DNA of 64,000 bases from Pseudoclavibacter endophyticus. Lineage in GTDB: Bacteria > Actinomycetota > Actinomycetes > Actinomycetales > Microbacteriaceae. Position 1 is the stretch's first letter; each line of letters starts with the position of its first letter. A model generated the notes under the pieces. The model was not told where the DNA came from, ran no database searches, and worked only from the letters and a program-made list of their open reading frames with translations. Position numbers and translations under genes: made by a program. Positions 24,354 to 33,491 of this stretch are shown here, in pieces. The stretch covers positions 186,001 to 250,000 of the forward strand of contig NZ_WBJY01000001.1 in NCBI RefSeq assembly GCF_008831085.1, written 5' to 3'.

Positions 24354-24806
24354 ATGCCGACCACGACGCCCGCCCCGACGTCCGCCACGACGCCCGTCGA
24401 AGCATCCATCGCCCGGAGCCGCCCGATCGCGACCACCGCCCTGCTCGTGGCGCTTGCAACCGCTGCGAATTGCGCACTGTACGGCGTCGGCGTGCTTGCC
24501 GGCGGCGAGTTCGTCCTGCACCAGAGTGACGAAAACCCACGCCACGTCGTGCCCCCGTACGACGTCGTGTGGAAATCGGCGCTGCCCGTGGTGCTCGGGG
24601 TTGCCGTCACCGCACTCATCGCCCGCTGGACGCGACGGGGCGCCCTGATCACCACCATCGCTTTCACGGCTGTCGGCGTCGCATCCGCTCTCGGACCGCT
24701 TCTGAAGTCGTATGACGCGCTCCCCGGTGTGCTGCTGGCCGCAATGCACGTTACGTCGTCGGCCGCGTATCTCGTATCGTCGATCGCGGTGACCCGACGG
24801 AGGTGA
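24354..24806 (+). CDS. DUF6069-like small membrane protein
   Basis: 150 residues, ATG at 24354 after GAGGAAAGGA. Four hydrophobic helices alternate with short loops, with NCALYGVGVLAG in the first and a HVVPPYDVVWKS loop. Size and pattern fit DUF6069, a family I know only as actinobacterial membrane proteins of unknown function. Its TGA stop overlaps the ribosome site of the ECF sigma factor gene, so the two form an operon. Confidence 0.65.
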   Translation: MPTTTPAPTSATTPVEASIARSRPIATTALLVALATAANCALYGVGVLAGGEFVLHQSDENPRHVVPPYDVVWKSALPVVLGVAVTALIARWTRRGALITTIAFTAVGVASALGPLLKSYDALPGVLLAAMHVTSSAAYLVSSIAVTRRR

Positions 24807-24811
24807 GTCGC

Positions 24812-25774
24812 GTGGAACTCCACGATCGAGTATCGACGTTCGAGCAGTTGCGTCCGATGCTGTTCTCGATCGCCTACCGCATGCTCGGCAGCGTGAGCGA
24901 CGCGGAAGACGCCGTACAAGAGGCCTGGCCGCGGTTTCAGGATGCCGACCCCGCACCGCGTTCACCGCGCGCGTTTCTGACGACCGTCGTTTCGCGCCTC
25001 TGCATCGACGTGCTGCGGTCGGCGCGGAAACGGCGCGAGCACTACGTCGGCGACTGGCTACCCGAGCCGCTCATAGCCGATCCATACGACGACCCGGCAC
25101 ACGCCGCCGAGCTCGCCGACTCGATGACGATGGCTGCGCTCGTGCTCCTCGAGCGTCTGAGCCCACTCGAGCGCGCCGTGTTCGTCCTCCGTGACGTGTT
25201 CGGCCACGAATACGCCGAGATTGCCGGCATCATGGGACGCTCCGAGCCGGCGTGCCGGCAGGTCGCCGCCCGCGCACGCCGCCACATGGGGGAAGGGCGG
25301 GCCCGGTTCAATGCCAACCGGGCAGCGGGCGCAGAGCTTGCCGACCGTTTCTTCGGCGCTTTTCGCGAGGGCGACCTGGCCTCGCTCACCGAACTGCTGG
25401 CAGCCGACGCGACGTTGACCTCCGACAGCGGAGGCAAGGCTCCTTCGCTGCCGCGACGGATCATCGGTGCTGACAAGATCGCCCGGTTGCTCGCCTCGCT
25501 CTCGGCCCCCTCGGCGGCCGTCGGCATGGGCATGCAGCGGCGCGAGATCAACGGCGCCCCTGGCGCACTCATGACCGACTCGGCCGGACGCGTACTCAAC
25601 ACGATCGTGCTCGAGATCGCGGACGGAACCGTGCAGGTGATCCGGATAGTGGTGAACCCGGACAAGCTTGCCCACCTCGGACCGGTGGCGGATGCGTGGC
25701 GGGTGCATGAGGACGTCGCGAAGGCGCGCCGCTTGGCAGGGCGGGGGACGGGCCCGCTCGCCGCCTGGCCGTGA
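24812..25774 (+). CDS. ECF41-type RNA polymerase sigma factor (SigJ-like)
   Basis: 320 residues. The GTG at 24812 has GGAGGTGA just upstream, so it is preferred over the GTG at 24803. Sigma-2 (about 10-75) and sigma-4 (about 105-165) regions are followed by a SnoaL-like C-terminal domain. The ECF41 marks are present: WLPEPL (82-87) in the linker and DSGGK (205-209, usually DGGGK) in the C-terminal domain, which in characterised ECF41 proteins controls activity in place of an anti-sigma factor. Typical ECF41 neighbours (carboxymuconolactone decarboxylase, oxidoreductase or epimerase) are not here; the partner is the DUF6069-like gene. Confidence 0.87.
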   Translation: MELHDRVSTFEQLRPMLFSIAYRMLGSVSDAEDAVQEAWPRFQDADPAPRSPRAFLTTVVSRLCIDVLRSARKRREHYVGDWLPEPLIADPYDDPAHAAELADSMTMAALVLLERLSPLERAVFVLRDVFGHEYAEIAGIMGRSEPACRQVAARARRHMGEGRARFNANRAAGAELADRFFGAFREGDLASLTELLAADATLTSDSGGKAPSLPRRIIGADKIARLLASLSAPSAAVGMGMQRREINGAPGALMTDSAGRVLNTIVLEIADGTVQVIRIVVNPDKLAHLGPVADAWRVHEDVAKARRLAGRGTGPLAAWP

Positions 25775-25775
25775 A

Positions 25776-25804
25776 CGCCGCTGCCCAAGAACCAGGCAGC
25801 GGCG
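25776..25804. terminator. Hairpin between ECF sigma gene and tRNA-Gly
   Basis: CGCCGCTGCC (25776-25785) pairs perfectly with GGCAGCGGCG (25795-25804) around a nine-base loop. It starts two bases after the sigma-factor stop and ends ten bases from the 3' end of the oppositely transcribed tRNA, so it may end transcription from both sides. There is no T-run. Confidence 0.5.
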
Positions 25805-25814
25805 CGGATGCGCG

Positions 25815-25888
25815 TGGAGCGGATGACGGGAATCGAACCCGCGCCATCAGCTTGGGAAGCTGAGGTTCTACCATTGAACTACATCCGC
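25815..25888 (-). tRNA. tRNA-Gly (CCC)
   Basis: The acceptor stem GCGGATG (5' end at 25888) pairs with CATCCGC (25819-25825). The anticodon stem TCAGC/GCTGA holds the loop TTCCCAA with anticodon CCC at 25854-25856. The T-loop is GGTTCGATTCC, and the 3' CCA is encoded (25815-25817). All arms fold canonically; 74 bases including CCA. It reads GGG glycine codons. Confidence 0.95.
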
Positions 25889-26044
25889 GGAACGCCGCTC
25901 GGGCCGATCGGCCGGTGACGTCGCCGCACGAGCATACACGACGCCCGCCCGGTGTTCTCGGTGCATCGAGCACCCTCGACCGTGCCCCGCCCGCGGTGGC
26001 CGCCGGCGCATTCGTCGGCGCTCCGACCCAAGTACGCTGAACGC

Positions 26045-26650
26045 GTGCTGCTCAGCGACCGCGACATCAAGGCCGGCATCGACGCCGGCGACATCGGCCT
26101 CGACCCGTACGACCCCGCCATGGTGCAGCCCTCGTCGGTCGACGTGCGGCTCGACCGCTACTTCCGGTTGTTCGACAACCACCGCTACCCGTACATCGAC
26201 CCCAGCGAAGAGCAGCCAGAGCTCACGCGCCTCGTCGAAGCGGGTGCCGACGAGCCCTTCGTGCTGCACCCCGGCGAGTTCGTGCTGGCCTCGACCTTCG
26301 AGCAGGTCTCACTCGGTACGGCCTTCGCGGCTCGCCTCGAGGGGAAGAGCTCGCTCGGCCGGCTCGGGCTGCTCACCCACTCGACGGCGGGTTTCGTCGA
26401 CCCCGGGTTCACGGGGCACGTCACACTCGAGCTCTCGAACGTCGCAACGTTGCCCATCAAGCTCTGGCCCGGCATGAAGATCGGGCAGCTCTGCTTCTTC
26501 CAACTCTCGAGCGCCGCGGAGGAGCCGTACGGCTCGGCAGCGCACCAGTCGAGGTATCTCGGCCAGCGCGGGCCGACGGCATCGCGCTCGTGGATGAACT
26601 TCTCGCGCGTCGACGTGAGCGTCACCGATGCGGGCGCGGCCGGCGGTTAG
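26045..26650 (+). CDS. dcd: dCTP deaminase
   Basis: 201 residues from a GTG start ([12 protein letters not shown]). The trimeric dUTPase/Dcd fold motifs [14 protein letters not shown] and [14 protein letters not shown] are present, with the catalytic Glu in the latter region (HVTLELSN). The enzyme deaminates dCTP; actinobacterial homologues such as the Mycobacterium enzyme also hydrolyse dUTP, giving dUMP directly. The tRNA gene is just upstream on the other strand. The TAG stop shares bases with the TAA stop of the convergent antiporter gene (TTAG). Confidence 0.93.
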   Translation: MLLSDRDIKAGIDAGDIGLDPYDPAMVQPSSVDVRLDRYFRLFDNHRYPYIDPSEEQPELTRLVEAGADEPFVLHPGEFVLASTFEQVSLGTAFAARLEGKSSLGRLGLLTHSTAGFVDPGFTGHVTLELSNVATLPIKLWPGMKIGQLCFFQLSSAAEEPYGSAAHQSRYLGQRGPTASRSWMNFSRVDVSVTDAGAAGG

Positions 26651-27873
26651 CCCGATCCGGCGTCCTCGGCATCGCGCCGTTGGGCGCGGTTGACGCGAAC
26701 CGCCGCGAGCGTGCACACCGCGATCGTTACGATGGCGCTCAACAGCAGCGAAGCATCCTCGCCGGGATCGAAGACGCCGAGCGACAGCCCGGTCGTCGCC
26801 GCCGCGATGGGCACTCCGAGCTGCGCCGACGTGAGGATCGCCGCCGACGGTCGCTGCCTCGTGACAACGCCGGCGGCGTGGGCGACGACGGCCGCGACGC
26901 CCAGCGCGAAGCCGAGCAGGATGCTCTCGGGATGCTCGAACAACGACCGCAGACCGAGCGACGCCCCGAGCCACACGTAGAAGATGGGGGCGAAGAAGCC
27001 CTCGGTGAGTGCGAACAGTTGCTTCGTGAGCCGTCGCGGCGGCCCGACCGCCGCGACGGCGAGGCCGAACGCGAATCCGGCGAGCATGATCGACACCTGA
27101 GACCAGGTCGCGATCGCGGCGAGTGCGAACAGGATGGCGAGCGACGCCCGAAGCTCGATCGCGAGACCGCGGTCTTCGCTCACCCGCTTCACGCGCTTGC
27201 GCGCGCCGGTGCGCTCGGTCCACCACAGCACCCCGAAGACCGCGGCGGCGGCCGCGATCACGAGCAGCGCACCCATCGCCGCCGTTCCGGCCCGCGGCGG
27301 GTCGATCGCGAGCGGCAGCAACAGGATGCAGACGGCGTCGGCGATCGCGACCTGCGGCAGCAGCTGGGCGACGGTCTTGCCGATCGTGCCGGGCTCCGGG
27401 GGGAGCCGCGGATCGTGCTCGGGCTCGCCGGTCTCGGAGAACCGCTCGCCGTCGTCGGTCGAACCGCCCTTCAACGCGGGCACGATGAACGCGGCCGACG
27501 ATGAGGCGATGAGCACGGCGTAGAGGGGCCCGTGGCCCGTGCCGAAGAGGGCGTCGAGGCCGAAGCCGAGCGGCAGGGCGACGGCACCGACGATTCCCGC
27601 GCGCAGGGCGCCGATGCCCACGCCGCGTCGCAGCGTCGAGTCGACGAGGGGCACGCTCGACCCGGCCACGAACATCACGAGGGCGAACCCGATGTCGGCG
27701 AAAAGTTCGAACGTGGTGTCGTGTGGGTCGAGGATGCCGAATCCGGTCGTGCCCAGGATGACGCCGACCGCGAGCTCGCCGACAACGACCAGCACCGGAA
27801 GGCCTCGCGGAGCCGCCAGCAGCGGGCCGATGAGCGCGACGGCGCAGATGAGGGCGAGCGTGGCGAACGTCAA
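26647..27873 (-). CDS. CPA2-type cation/proton antiporter
   Basis: 408 residues with about eleven to twelve hydrophobic helices, the layout of the Na+/H+ exchanger domain (KefB/NapA-like). Recognisable pieces are [12 protein letters not shown] near residue 30, [15 protein letters not shown] and the acidic, substrate-site-like [20 protein letters not shown] hydrophilic loop of about 35 residues (135-170) divides the halves. No C-terminal RCK domain is present. The start is a TTG at 27873 with GGGAGG four bases upstream. The ion carried is unknown. Confidence 0.82.
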   Translation of the reverse strand: MTFATLALICAVALIGPLLAAPRGLPVLVVVGELAVGVILGTTGFGILDPHDTTFELFADIGFALVMFVAGSSVPLVDSTLRRGVGIGALRAGIVGAVALPLGFGLDALFGTGHGPLYAVLIASSSAAFIVPALKGGSTDDGERFSETGEPEHDPRLPPEPGTIGKTVAQLLPQVAIADAVCILLLPLAIDPPRAGTAAMGALLVIAAAAAVFGVLWWTERTGARKRVKRVSEDRGLAIELRASLAILFALAAIATWSQVSIMLAGFAFGLAVAAVGPPRRLTKQLFALTEGFFAPIFYVWLGASLGLRSLFEHPESILLGFALGVAAVVAHAAGVVTRQRPSAAILTSAQLGVPIAAATTGLSLGVFDPGEDASLLLSAIVTIAVCTLAAVRVNRAQRRDAEDAGSG

Positions 27874-27961
27874 GGTGCCTCCCGGGAAAGGGGCGCGGGC
27901 TGGTGAGGTTGAGCGTAGCGCCGACCTCCGCGACGGCGGACTACGCCGTTAGGCTTGGCGG

Positions 27962-29074
27962 GTGACACCTCCGACCGCGTCCCCAGGAGACGGCGATCTC
28001 AGTCGGCAGCCCACGCAGGCCGATCTCCGCCGGTGGCGCCGCTACCTCGCCAACGAGCGCGCCGAAGCAGCCGTGTACCGCGACATCGCGAGCCGTCGCG
28101 ACGGCGAGGAGCGCGACATCCTGCTCGAACTCGCCGAGGCGGAGGGGCGCCACGAGGCGCACTGGCGCGCACTGCTCGGCGAGCACGGGCACGGCCGCGC
28201 GAAGGCCGACCTCAGCACGCGGCTCATCGGCGCGCTTGCCCGCCGGTTCGGCTCGGTGTTCGTGCTCGCGCTGATGCAGCAGACCGAGGCGCGCTCGCCC
28301 TACGCGACCGAGGGCGACGCGACGCCGACGATGGCGGCCGACGAGCGCATCCACGAAGAAGTCGTGCGCGGCCTCGCAATGCGCAGCCGCTCGCGCATGT
28401 CGGGCTCGTTCCGCGCCGCCGTCTTCGGCGCCAACGACGGCCTCGTCTCGAACCTCGCCCTCGTGCTCGGCATCAGCGCCACCGGGGTCAGCAACTGGAT
28501 CGTGCTCGCCACCGGCATCTCGGGGCTGCTCGCGGGCGCGCTCTCGATGGGGGCGGGCGAGTACGTGTCGGTTCGCTCGCAGCGCGAGCTGCTGCACGCC
28601 TCGAACCCGAACCCCGAGACCCCCTCGCTCATTCCTCGCCTCGATGTCGACGCCAACGAGCTCGCCCTCGTGTACCGCGCACGTGGCATGAGCGAGGCCG
28701 ATGCGATCCAGCGCGCTGAGCGCATGATCCGCATGCAGGGGGCCTCGCCCGAGTCGGGGCCCGTGCAACTCAGCGCCGCCGACGAGCACGAAGAGCTCGG
28801 TACCGCGTGGAGCGCCGCGCTCACGAGCTTCTGCTACTTCGCCGTCGGCGCGATCATCCCCGTGCTGCCCGTGATCTTCGGCATGAGCGGCCTCCCGGCC
28901 ATTGCCGTCTCGGCCACCGTTGTCGGGGTCGCCCTGCTTGTGACGGGCGCCGTCGTCGGCGTGCTCTCCGGGGCGTCACCGTGGAAGCGCGCGCTTCGCC
29001 AACTGCTCATCGGGTACGGCGCAGCGGCGGTGACCTACGTGCTCGGCCTGCTCTTCGGAGTCGCGGCGGGGTAG
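27962..29074 (+). CDS. VIT1/CCC1 transporter with N-terminal ferritin-like domain
   Basis: 370 residues from a GTG start. Residues about 20-140 form a rubrerythrin/ferritin-like four-helix domain with iron ligand-type motifs (NERAEAAVYRDIA, ELAEAEGRHEAHW, DERIHEEVV). Residues about 150-370 are a VIT1/CCC1 iron/manganese transporter: VFGANDGLVSNLALVLGI, GLLAGALSMGAGEYVSVRS and three C-terminal helices. This fused form is common in actinobacteria. It exports Fe(II) or Mn(II) from the cytoplasm, the ferritin-like part probably sensing or binding iron. Confidence 0.9.
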   Translation: MTPPTASPGDGDLSRQPTQADLRRWRRYLANERAEAAVYRDIASRRDGEERDILLELAEAEGRHEAHWRALLGEHGHGRAKADLSTRLIGALARRFGSVFVLALMQQTEARSPYATEGDATPTMAADERIHEEVVRGLAMRSRSRMSGSFRAAVFGANDGLVSNLALVLGISATGVSNWIVLATGISGLLAGALSMGAGEYVSVRSQRELLHASNPNPETPSLIPRLDVDANELALVYRARGMSEADAIQRAERMIRMQGASPESGPVQLSAADEHEELGTAWSAALTSFCYFAVGAIIPVLPVIFGMSGLPAIAVSATVVGVALLVTGAVVGVLSGASPWKRALRQLLIGYGAAAVTYVLGLLFGVAAG

Positions 29075-29109
29075 CCGGTCCCGCTCCGTGGGCGAGGTGG
29101 GGCCCCGAG

Positions 29110-29442
29110 TCAGTGGGCGAACCGCTCGACGAGCGTTTCGCACGCGAGCATGAGCTGCGACGCGGCGTCGCGCAACTGCTCGCTGACGCGGACGAGCCCG
29201 ATGTCGTCGCGACCCGGGCCGTCGGCCGGCCCCCGCGCCGGAGCGGGATGGGCGCCGACGGATGAGTGGACCGGCGCGACCGCCTGGGAGACCGCGTGGC
29301 CGGGAGCCGAGAGGCGGGGCGCCGTATCGGGGGGTGCGGCTGCGAGGGTGAGCAGCAGCACGGCGACCGCGAAGGCAACCGACGCGGTGACATGGCGTCG
29401 GGCGTCGCAGTCCGAAGACGTGAGAGTTGCGCGGGGGTGCAT
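29110..29442 (-). CDS. Small exported protein, unknown function
   Basis: 110 residues; ATG at 29442 with GGAG six bases before. A positively charged start is followed by a hydrophobic signal (SVAFAVAVLLLTLAAAP), then a Pro/Ala-rich stretch and a conserved-looking helical end (SEQLRDAASQLMLACETL). No lipobox is seen and one Cys remains in the mature part. It could be cell-envelope located. The gene prediction rests on codon position bias, signal peptide and ribosome site; no homologue is recalled. Confidence 0.55.
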   Translation of the reverse strand: MHPRATLTSSDCDARRHVTASVAFAVAVLLLTLAAAPPDTAPRLSAPGHAVSQAVAPVHSSVGAHPAPARGPADGPGRDDIGLVRVSEQLRDAASQLMLACETLVERFAH

Positions 29443-29544
29443 CGTGGCTCCATCGTCGGGGGATGCGCACCACGCTACGGACGATGCCTCGACGCCACGA
29501 GCCCCGAAAACCCGGGGCGCCCAGTGCGAGGTAGTGTCGCCGGC

Positions 29545-30048
29545 ATGTCGGCGGCGTTTCAGGTGGTGCTCGAGTGGGGCGTGCGCGGGCTCGAGGCGAC
29601 CGCGGCCCATGTGACGATCGTCGCGGCTGCTGTCCCGAGCATCCGCGCGGATGCCATCGTCGCGTTGGCGGGGGAACGAGCCGCCGCGCGTTCGGGCGAG
29701 GGAACGGCCGGGATCGTGCTGCGCGCCGACCTCGGCACCGCGGTCGACGCGGCGCGAGCCGCCTACGAGGCCCAGTTGGCGCTCGCGGAACGGGCATCGA
29801 TCGCCATCATCGCCGTCGGCGGCGAGTGGCCGAGCGAGGAGTCGTCGGGGAGCGCGAGCGGCGGGCGCGATGGAGTGCTGCGGCCGATGGCCGGGGATGA
29901 GCTCGTCGCGGGCGCGGTGGTCGACGCACTGTGCGAGTTCGGCATCGACTTCCACACACCGGCGTGTGCCATCGCCGCAGCGGCGTACGCAACACTGCGC
30001 GGAGCCGCGACGTCGATCGTGCGCGCTGAGGCGGCGTCCCGCCCGTAG
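29545..30048 (+). CDS. Divergent ComB-like (2-phosphosulfolactate phosphatase) protein
   Basis: 167 residues from the ATG at 29545. The N-terminus (VVLEWGVRGLEA) and the later IAVGGEWP...LRPMAGDELVAGAVVDAL segment align with the actinobacterial ComB-like group (VEWG start; GERWPDGSLRPAVEDLLGAG block). The family is usually about 240 residues. Here the central part with the substrate loops is missing or altered, and a Ser/Gly-rich insertion interrupts the WPDGS segment, so catalysis is doubtful. True ComB acts in coenzyme M synthesis, which is not expected here. Confidence 0.5.
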   Translation: MSAAFQVVLEWGVRGLEATAAHVTIVAAAVPSIRADAIVALAGERAAARSGEGTAGIVLRADLGTAVDAARAAYEAQLALAERASIAIIAVGGEWPSEESSGSASGGRDGVLRPMAGDELVAGAVVDALCEFGIDFHTPACAIAAAAYATLRGAATSIVRAEAASRP

Positions 30049-30119
30049 CAGGCGGCGTCCGCAGGCGACGCCCGCTGCCGGCGTCCGGGCTCAAGGGCCA
30101 GAGCTCGATCGGCGCTCGC

Positions 30120-30659
30120 TTACGCGGGGTCGTCCTGCTCGGGCGCGAGATCGCGCTCGTCGACCCGCGCGACGAGCGAGGGCGCCGGTTCGTCGGTCGG
30201 ATCGCCCTCCTGCATCTCGCAGGCGGGCGACGCCACGAGCAGCTTGGTGCAGATCGCCTGCAGCTGCGCGAGTTCGTCCGTATCGAGGACATCCCCGACA
30301 CGCGCGCGAATGTTCCGCATGTGCACCTTCGCGACCCTCGCGAACTCCGCACGGCCCCGGCGCGTGACGCCGGCGATCGTGCCACGGGCGTCGTCGGGGT
30401 CGTTCGACTTCTCGACGAGCCCGCGCTCCGCCAGTCGGTCGATGAGGCGAGACACCGACGACTGCGTGATGAGCACGCTGCGGTTCAGGTCACGGAGGCG
30501 AACCCGGTGGTCCGGTTCACGCACGATGTTGAACAGGACGTCGTACTCGTTGATCGACATGCCCGTTGCGGAGAAGTCGTCGCGCAGGTCGCGCATGATC
30601 GAAACCTGGGCGCGAAACAGCGCCTCCCAGGCGTCGACGGCCGCGTCGGATGATCCCAT
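30120..30659 (-). CDS. MarR family transcriptional regulator
   Basis: 179 residues. The winged helix is at about 45-115 (INEYDVLFNIV, SVLITQSSVSRLIDRLAERGLV, DPDDARG wing), as in MarR. The C-terminal 30 residues are acidic and nonconserved. MarR proteins usually repress their own and neighbouring genes and respond to phenolic or oxidative signals. The gene stands alone; an 8-bp palindrome lies just before the start. Confidence 0.88.
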   Translation of the reverse strand: MGSSDAAVDAWEALFRAQVSIMRDLRDDFSATGMSINEYDVLFNIVREPDHRVRLRDLNRSVLITQSSVSRLIDRLAERGLVEKSNDPDDARGTIAGVTRRGRAEFARVAKVHMRNIRARVGDVLDTDELAQLQAICTKLLVASPACEMQEGDPTDEPAPSLVARVDERDLAPEQDDPA

Positions 30660-30662
30660 GAA

Positions 30663-30670
30663 GATGCATC
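30663..30670. promoter_or_regulatory. Palindrome GATGCATC before the MarR gene
   Basis: GATGCATC lies three bases upstream of the MarR start codon in a short AT-rich stretch (AAGATGCATCATAATC). MarR repressors often bind palindromes overlapping their own start. The site is short, so support is weak. Confidence 0.25.
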
Positions 30671-30727
30671 ATAATCGCCGTCGCCGCTGCCAGGGTCAAC
30701 GCGACCTGGCGCGGGCTCTCAGGCCGG

Positions 30728-31714
30728 CTAGAACCGGTCGGGCGAGTGCGCCATCGAGTACAGCACCTCGACATCGGCGTGGCGGTCGAACCGGTAGCCG
30801 GTGCCGCGCACCGTGCGAACGATGTCGGCGTACGGTCCGAGCTTCGAGCGCAGACGGCGCACGTGCACGTCGATGGTCCGGTCGTTCGGCCGCTCGTCCG
30901 GAGCATCCCGCCAGAGCGTATCGATGATCTCGGCACGATCGACCGTGCGGCCCTCGCGCAGCACGAGCGCCTGCAGCAGCTCGAACTCCTTGTACGTGAG
31001 GCCCACGTTCTCGCCGCCGAGGAGGACGCGGCGGCGCGTCGTGTCGATCGTCACGCCGGTCGGCTGCTCCTGCTCGGGCGACGTGCCGTAGTACTCGGCC
31101 AGCGCTTGCGGCTCGCCCAGGGCGAGCCGCACGACGTCGATGTCTCGTCCCCCGGTGCCCTTGGGGGCGAGAGCCACGGCCGCGTATGTCTCCGCGTGCG
31201 GAGCGACCTCGCCCGTGACGCGCTTCAGCGCCTCGACGAGCTTGGTCAGCGTGGTGTTGTCGAGCTTCGCCTTCGCCTCGTCGAGCCCCACGTACAGCAC
31301 GAAGCCGCGCGCCTCACGCGCAGAGGTGTTCTGCCCCGGGGCGTTCTCGCCTGGGACGGGGGAAGCTGCGCCCGGACCCGCGGGCTGGCGCTGCGGGCCC
31401 GCCGGCGTCGGTGCGGCGCCCGCGCCGGCACCCGGGATGCTGGGATTCGGATGCACGGGTGGGAGCGGTCGCGTCCCCGTGGTCGGGTGCGGACGCTGTG
31501 GACCCTGGGCGCTCGGCGGTGCGTTCACGGGTCGTTGCGAGGTGGTCGAGCGAGCTGTGCGGTTCGGTTGGATCGCGATGGCCGCGTGTTGCGGGCCGCC
31601 TGGGCGATCGAGCGGCGCGAGCCGGCGGTGGCCCGGGCGTGCGGCGATGTCCGTGATGCGCGCGCTCGCGGGGGCGGCGGCGCGTGGGTCGGTCGTGATG
31701 GGAGCGGTCGGCAT
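30728..31714 (-). CDS. OmpR/PhoB-type winged-helix regulator without receiver domain
   Basis: 328 residues. Residues 1-130 are Pro/Ala/Thr/Gln-rich and probably disordered. Residues about 135-205 form a small alpha/beta domain (GFVLYVGLDEAKAKLDNTTLTKL). Residues 225-315 are an OmpR-type DNA-binding domain (LTYKEFELLQALVLREGRTV, NDRTIDVHVRRLRSKLG, VRGTGYRF). No phosphorylatable Asp receiver and no kinase gene nearby, so it is an orphan regulator. The ATG at 31714 is preceded by AAGGA. Transcription probably begins far upstream (see the promoter near 32000), leaving a leader of about 270 bases. Confidence 0.8.
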   Translation of the reverse strand: MPTAPITTDPRAAAPASARITDIAARPGHRRLAPLDRPGGPQHAAIAIQPNRTARSTTSQRPVNAPPSAQGPQRPHPTTGTRPLPPVHPNPSIPGAGAGAAPTPAGPQRQPAGPGAASPVPGENAPGQNTSAREARGFVLYVGLDEAKAKLDNTTLTKLVEALKRVTGEVAPHAETYAAVALAPKGTGGRDIDVVRLALGEPQALAEYYGTSPEQEQPTGVTIDTTRRRVLLGGENVGLTYKEFELLQALVLREGRTVDRAEIIDTLWRDAPDERPNDRTIDVHVRRLRSKLGPYADIVRTVRGTGYRFDRHADVEVLYSMAHSPDRF

Positions 31715-31989
31715 TGATCGGAGTCCTTGAAGATGCTGCTGGTCGCCGGTGTTGAGTCGGCCCGGCGACGAGGGGCCCCGGCCGTGGCACGGCCATGGAG
31801 CGGGAAGCGCGGCAACGAGGCCGCGGTGCGCGACGATGAGCGCAGGTGACGGTGTCGCGAGCGTGAACGCACGGGAGTGCGGTGCCTCAGCGACACATTC
31901 GACAGCACGCGAAGCCGGGCAGCATCATGCCGGCGTTCCCCTTCGCCGCGCGGGCGGGCATGGGTCGCGTCGTGTTCGTCATGCGGGCA

Positions 31990-32019
31990 AGTATGACCGC
32001 GCATGAAAGTGCCTGTCAA
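31990..32019 (-). promoter_or_regulatory. Promoter for the winged-helix regulator, with a long leader
   Basis: On the minus strand a perfect TTGACA (32014-32019) is 18 bases from CATACT (31990-31995, 4/6 to consensus). Transcription would begin near 31983, about 270 bases before the regulator's ATG. The leader holds one short frame starting ATGCCCGCCCGC (near 31957) and ending TGTCGCTGA (near 31889), coding for about 22 residues with the end PGFACCRMCR. Otherwise 31715-32111 contains no gene. Confidence 0.5.
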
Positions 32020-32051
32020 ACGATGACGCCGCGTGACGGAAGGCCGGAATA

Positions 32052-32102
32052 CCGGACCGGGCGTCCGGCCCGCGTGGTCCGTGGCCGCGCTGGATCGCGG
32101 CC
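32052..32102 (-). terminator. Two hairpins just after upp
   Basis: GGCCGCG (32083-32089) pairs with CGCGGCC (32096-32102), and CCGGAC (32052-32057) pairs with GTCCGG (32063-32068). Both follow the upp stop at 32112 within 60 bases on the minus strand. Neither has a U-run, so termination is likely but unproven. Confidence 0.45.
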
Positions 32103-32111
32103 GCCGGGCGG

Positions 32112-32747
32112 CTACTCGGCGGTCCCGTAGAGCCGGTCTCCTGCGTCGCCGAGGCCGGGGACGATGTAGCCGTCGTCATTGAGGGACTCGTCGAGCGCGC
32201 CGAGCACGATCGTGACGTTCTTGTCCCCGAAGTCCCGGTTCATGCGCTGCACCCCCTCGGGAGCGGCGACGAGGCAGATGGCCGTCACGTCGCTCGCACC
32301 CGCATCGAAGAGGAACTGCACGGTTGCGCTGAGCGAGCCGCCCGTCGCGAGCATGGGATCGAGCACGAAGCACTGCCGGTTCGAGAGGTCTTCCGGCAGG
32401 CGTTTGGCATAGGTCTGCGGTTGCAGGGTGGTCTCGTCGCGCACGATGCCGACGAAGCCCACCTCGCACGCGGGCACGATCTTCACGAAGCCGTCGAGCA
32501 TCCCGAGCCCGGCGCGAATGATGGGCACGGCGAGCGGAAGCGGCTCGCTGATTTTCACGCCAGTCGTGGTCGCGACGGGCGTTTCGACCTCGACCTCGGT
32601 CACCCGCATGTCGCGCGTGGCCTCGTAGCTCAGGAGCGCCACGAGCTCGGCGACGAGTTCGCGGAACGCAGGCGCCTGGGTGGCGCGATCACGCAGCACC
32701 GACAGCTTGTGGGTGACGAGGGGATGGTCGGCAACGTGCACACGCAT
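32112..32747 (-). CDS. upp: Uracil phosphoribosyltransferase
   Basis: 211 residues, ATG at 32747 ([20 protein letters not shown]). The PRPP-binding loop DPMLATGGS is at 130-138, and the uracil-binding C-terminus reads [12 protein letters not shown]. Length is standard. It salvages uracil to UMP. Divergent from tadA across 168 bases, an arrangement common in actinobacteria. Confidence 0.95.
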   Translation of the reverse strand: MRVHVADHPLVTHKLSVLRDRATQAPAFRELVAELVALLSYEATRDMRVTEVEVETPVATTTGVKISEPLPLAVPIIRAGLGMLDGFVKIVPACEVGFVGIVRDETTLQPQTYAKRLPEDLSNRQCFVLDPMLATGGSLSATVQFLFDAGASDVTAICLVAAPEGVQRMNRDFGDKNVTIVLGALDESLNDDGYIVPGLGDAGDRLYGTAE

Positions 32748-32915
32748 GGGCTCAGCGTAGTGGGGGCCTTCAGGTTGCCGGGTCGCCGCCCGAAGGGCGA
32801 AGCGCCCGACGTGCAGCTGGTGCACCATGAGGCACGCGTCACCGGTGCGCATGCGAGAATTCGGCGAACGGCGGGCCGTGACACCTGACCGCGCCACGCC
32901 GACGAGGGAGGACCG

Positions 32916-33437
32916 GTGCGCGCGACCCCCGAGCACGAGGCGCTCATGCGGATGGCGCTCGTCGAGGCGCGTGCGGCGCTCGCGACGGGTGACGTGCCGA
33001 TCGGTGCCGTCGTCGTCGACCCGCGAGGAATCGTCATCGCGCGCGGCCGCAACACGCGCGAGGCCGCCGGCGATCCGACCGGCCACGCCGAGGTGAACGC
33101 CCTCCGGTCCGCCGCCGTCGCCCGCGAGGACGGCTGGCGCCTCCAGGGGTGCACGCTCGTGGTCACGCTGGAACCCTGCGCCATGTGCGCGGGCGCACTG
33201 CTCGCGGCCCGAGTCTCGACCGTCGTGTACGGCGCCTGGGACGACAAGGCCGGCGCGGTGGGCTCCGTCTACGACCTCGTACGCGATGGGCGACTCCCGG
33301 CGACCGCGACGGTCGTCGCGGGCGTACTGGCCGACGAATGCGCCGAGCTGACGCGGTCGTTCTTCCGCGCGGAGAGCTCTTCCATCCCCGTGTCTCAAAA
33401 TGCGACCGGCATGCGCCGCCCCGGGCTGGCTCGTTAG
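32916..33437 (+). CDS. tadA: tRNA-specific adenosine deaminase
   Basis: 173 residues from a GTG start with GAGGGAGG upstream. Zinc-site and catalytic motifs are HAE (57-59, catalytic Glu59) and PCAMC (87-91). [10 protein letters not shown] near residue 25 and the [11 protein letters not shown] loop fit TadA, which makes inosine 34 in tRNA-Arg(ACG). The C-terminus (FFRAESSS) is normal with about 20 extra residues. Confidence 0.92.
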   Translation: MRATPEHEALMRMALVEARAALATGDVPIGAVVVDPRGIVIARGRNTREAAGDPTGHAEVNALRSAAVAREDGWRLQGCTLVVTLEPCAMCAGALLAARVSTVVYGAWDDKAGAVGSVYDLVRDGRLPATATVVAGVLADECAELTRSFFRAESSSIPVSQNATGMRRPGLAR

Positions 33438-33491
33438 ACTGATCCTTCCCGCACGCCGCGCAACGTCGCGCGGCGACGATGAAGGAGCACC

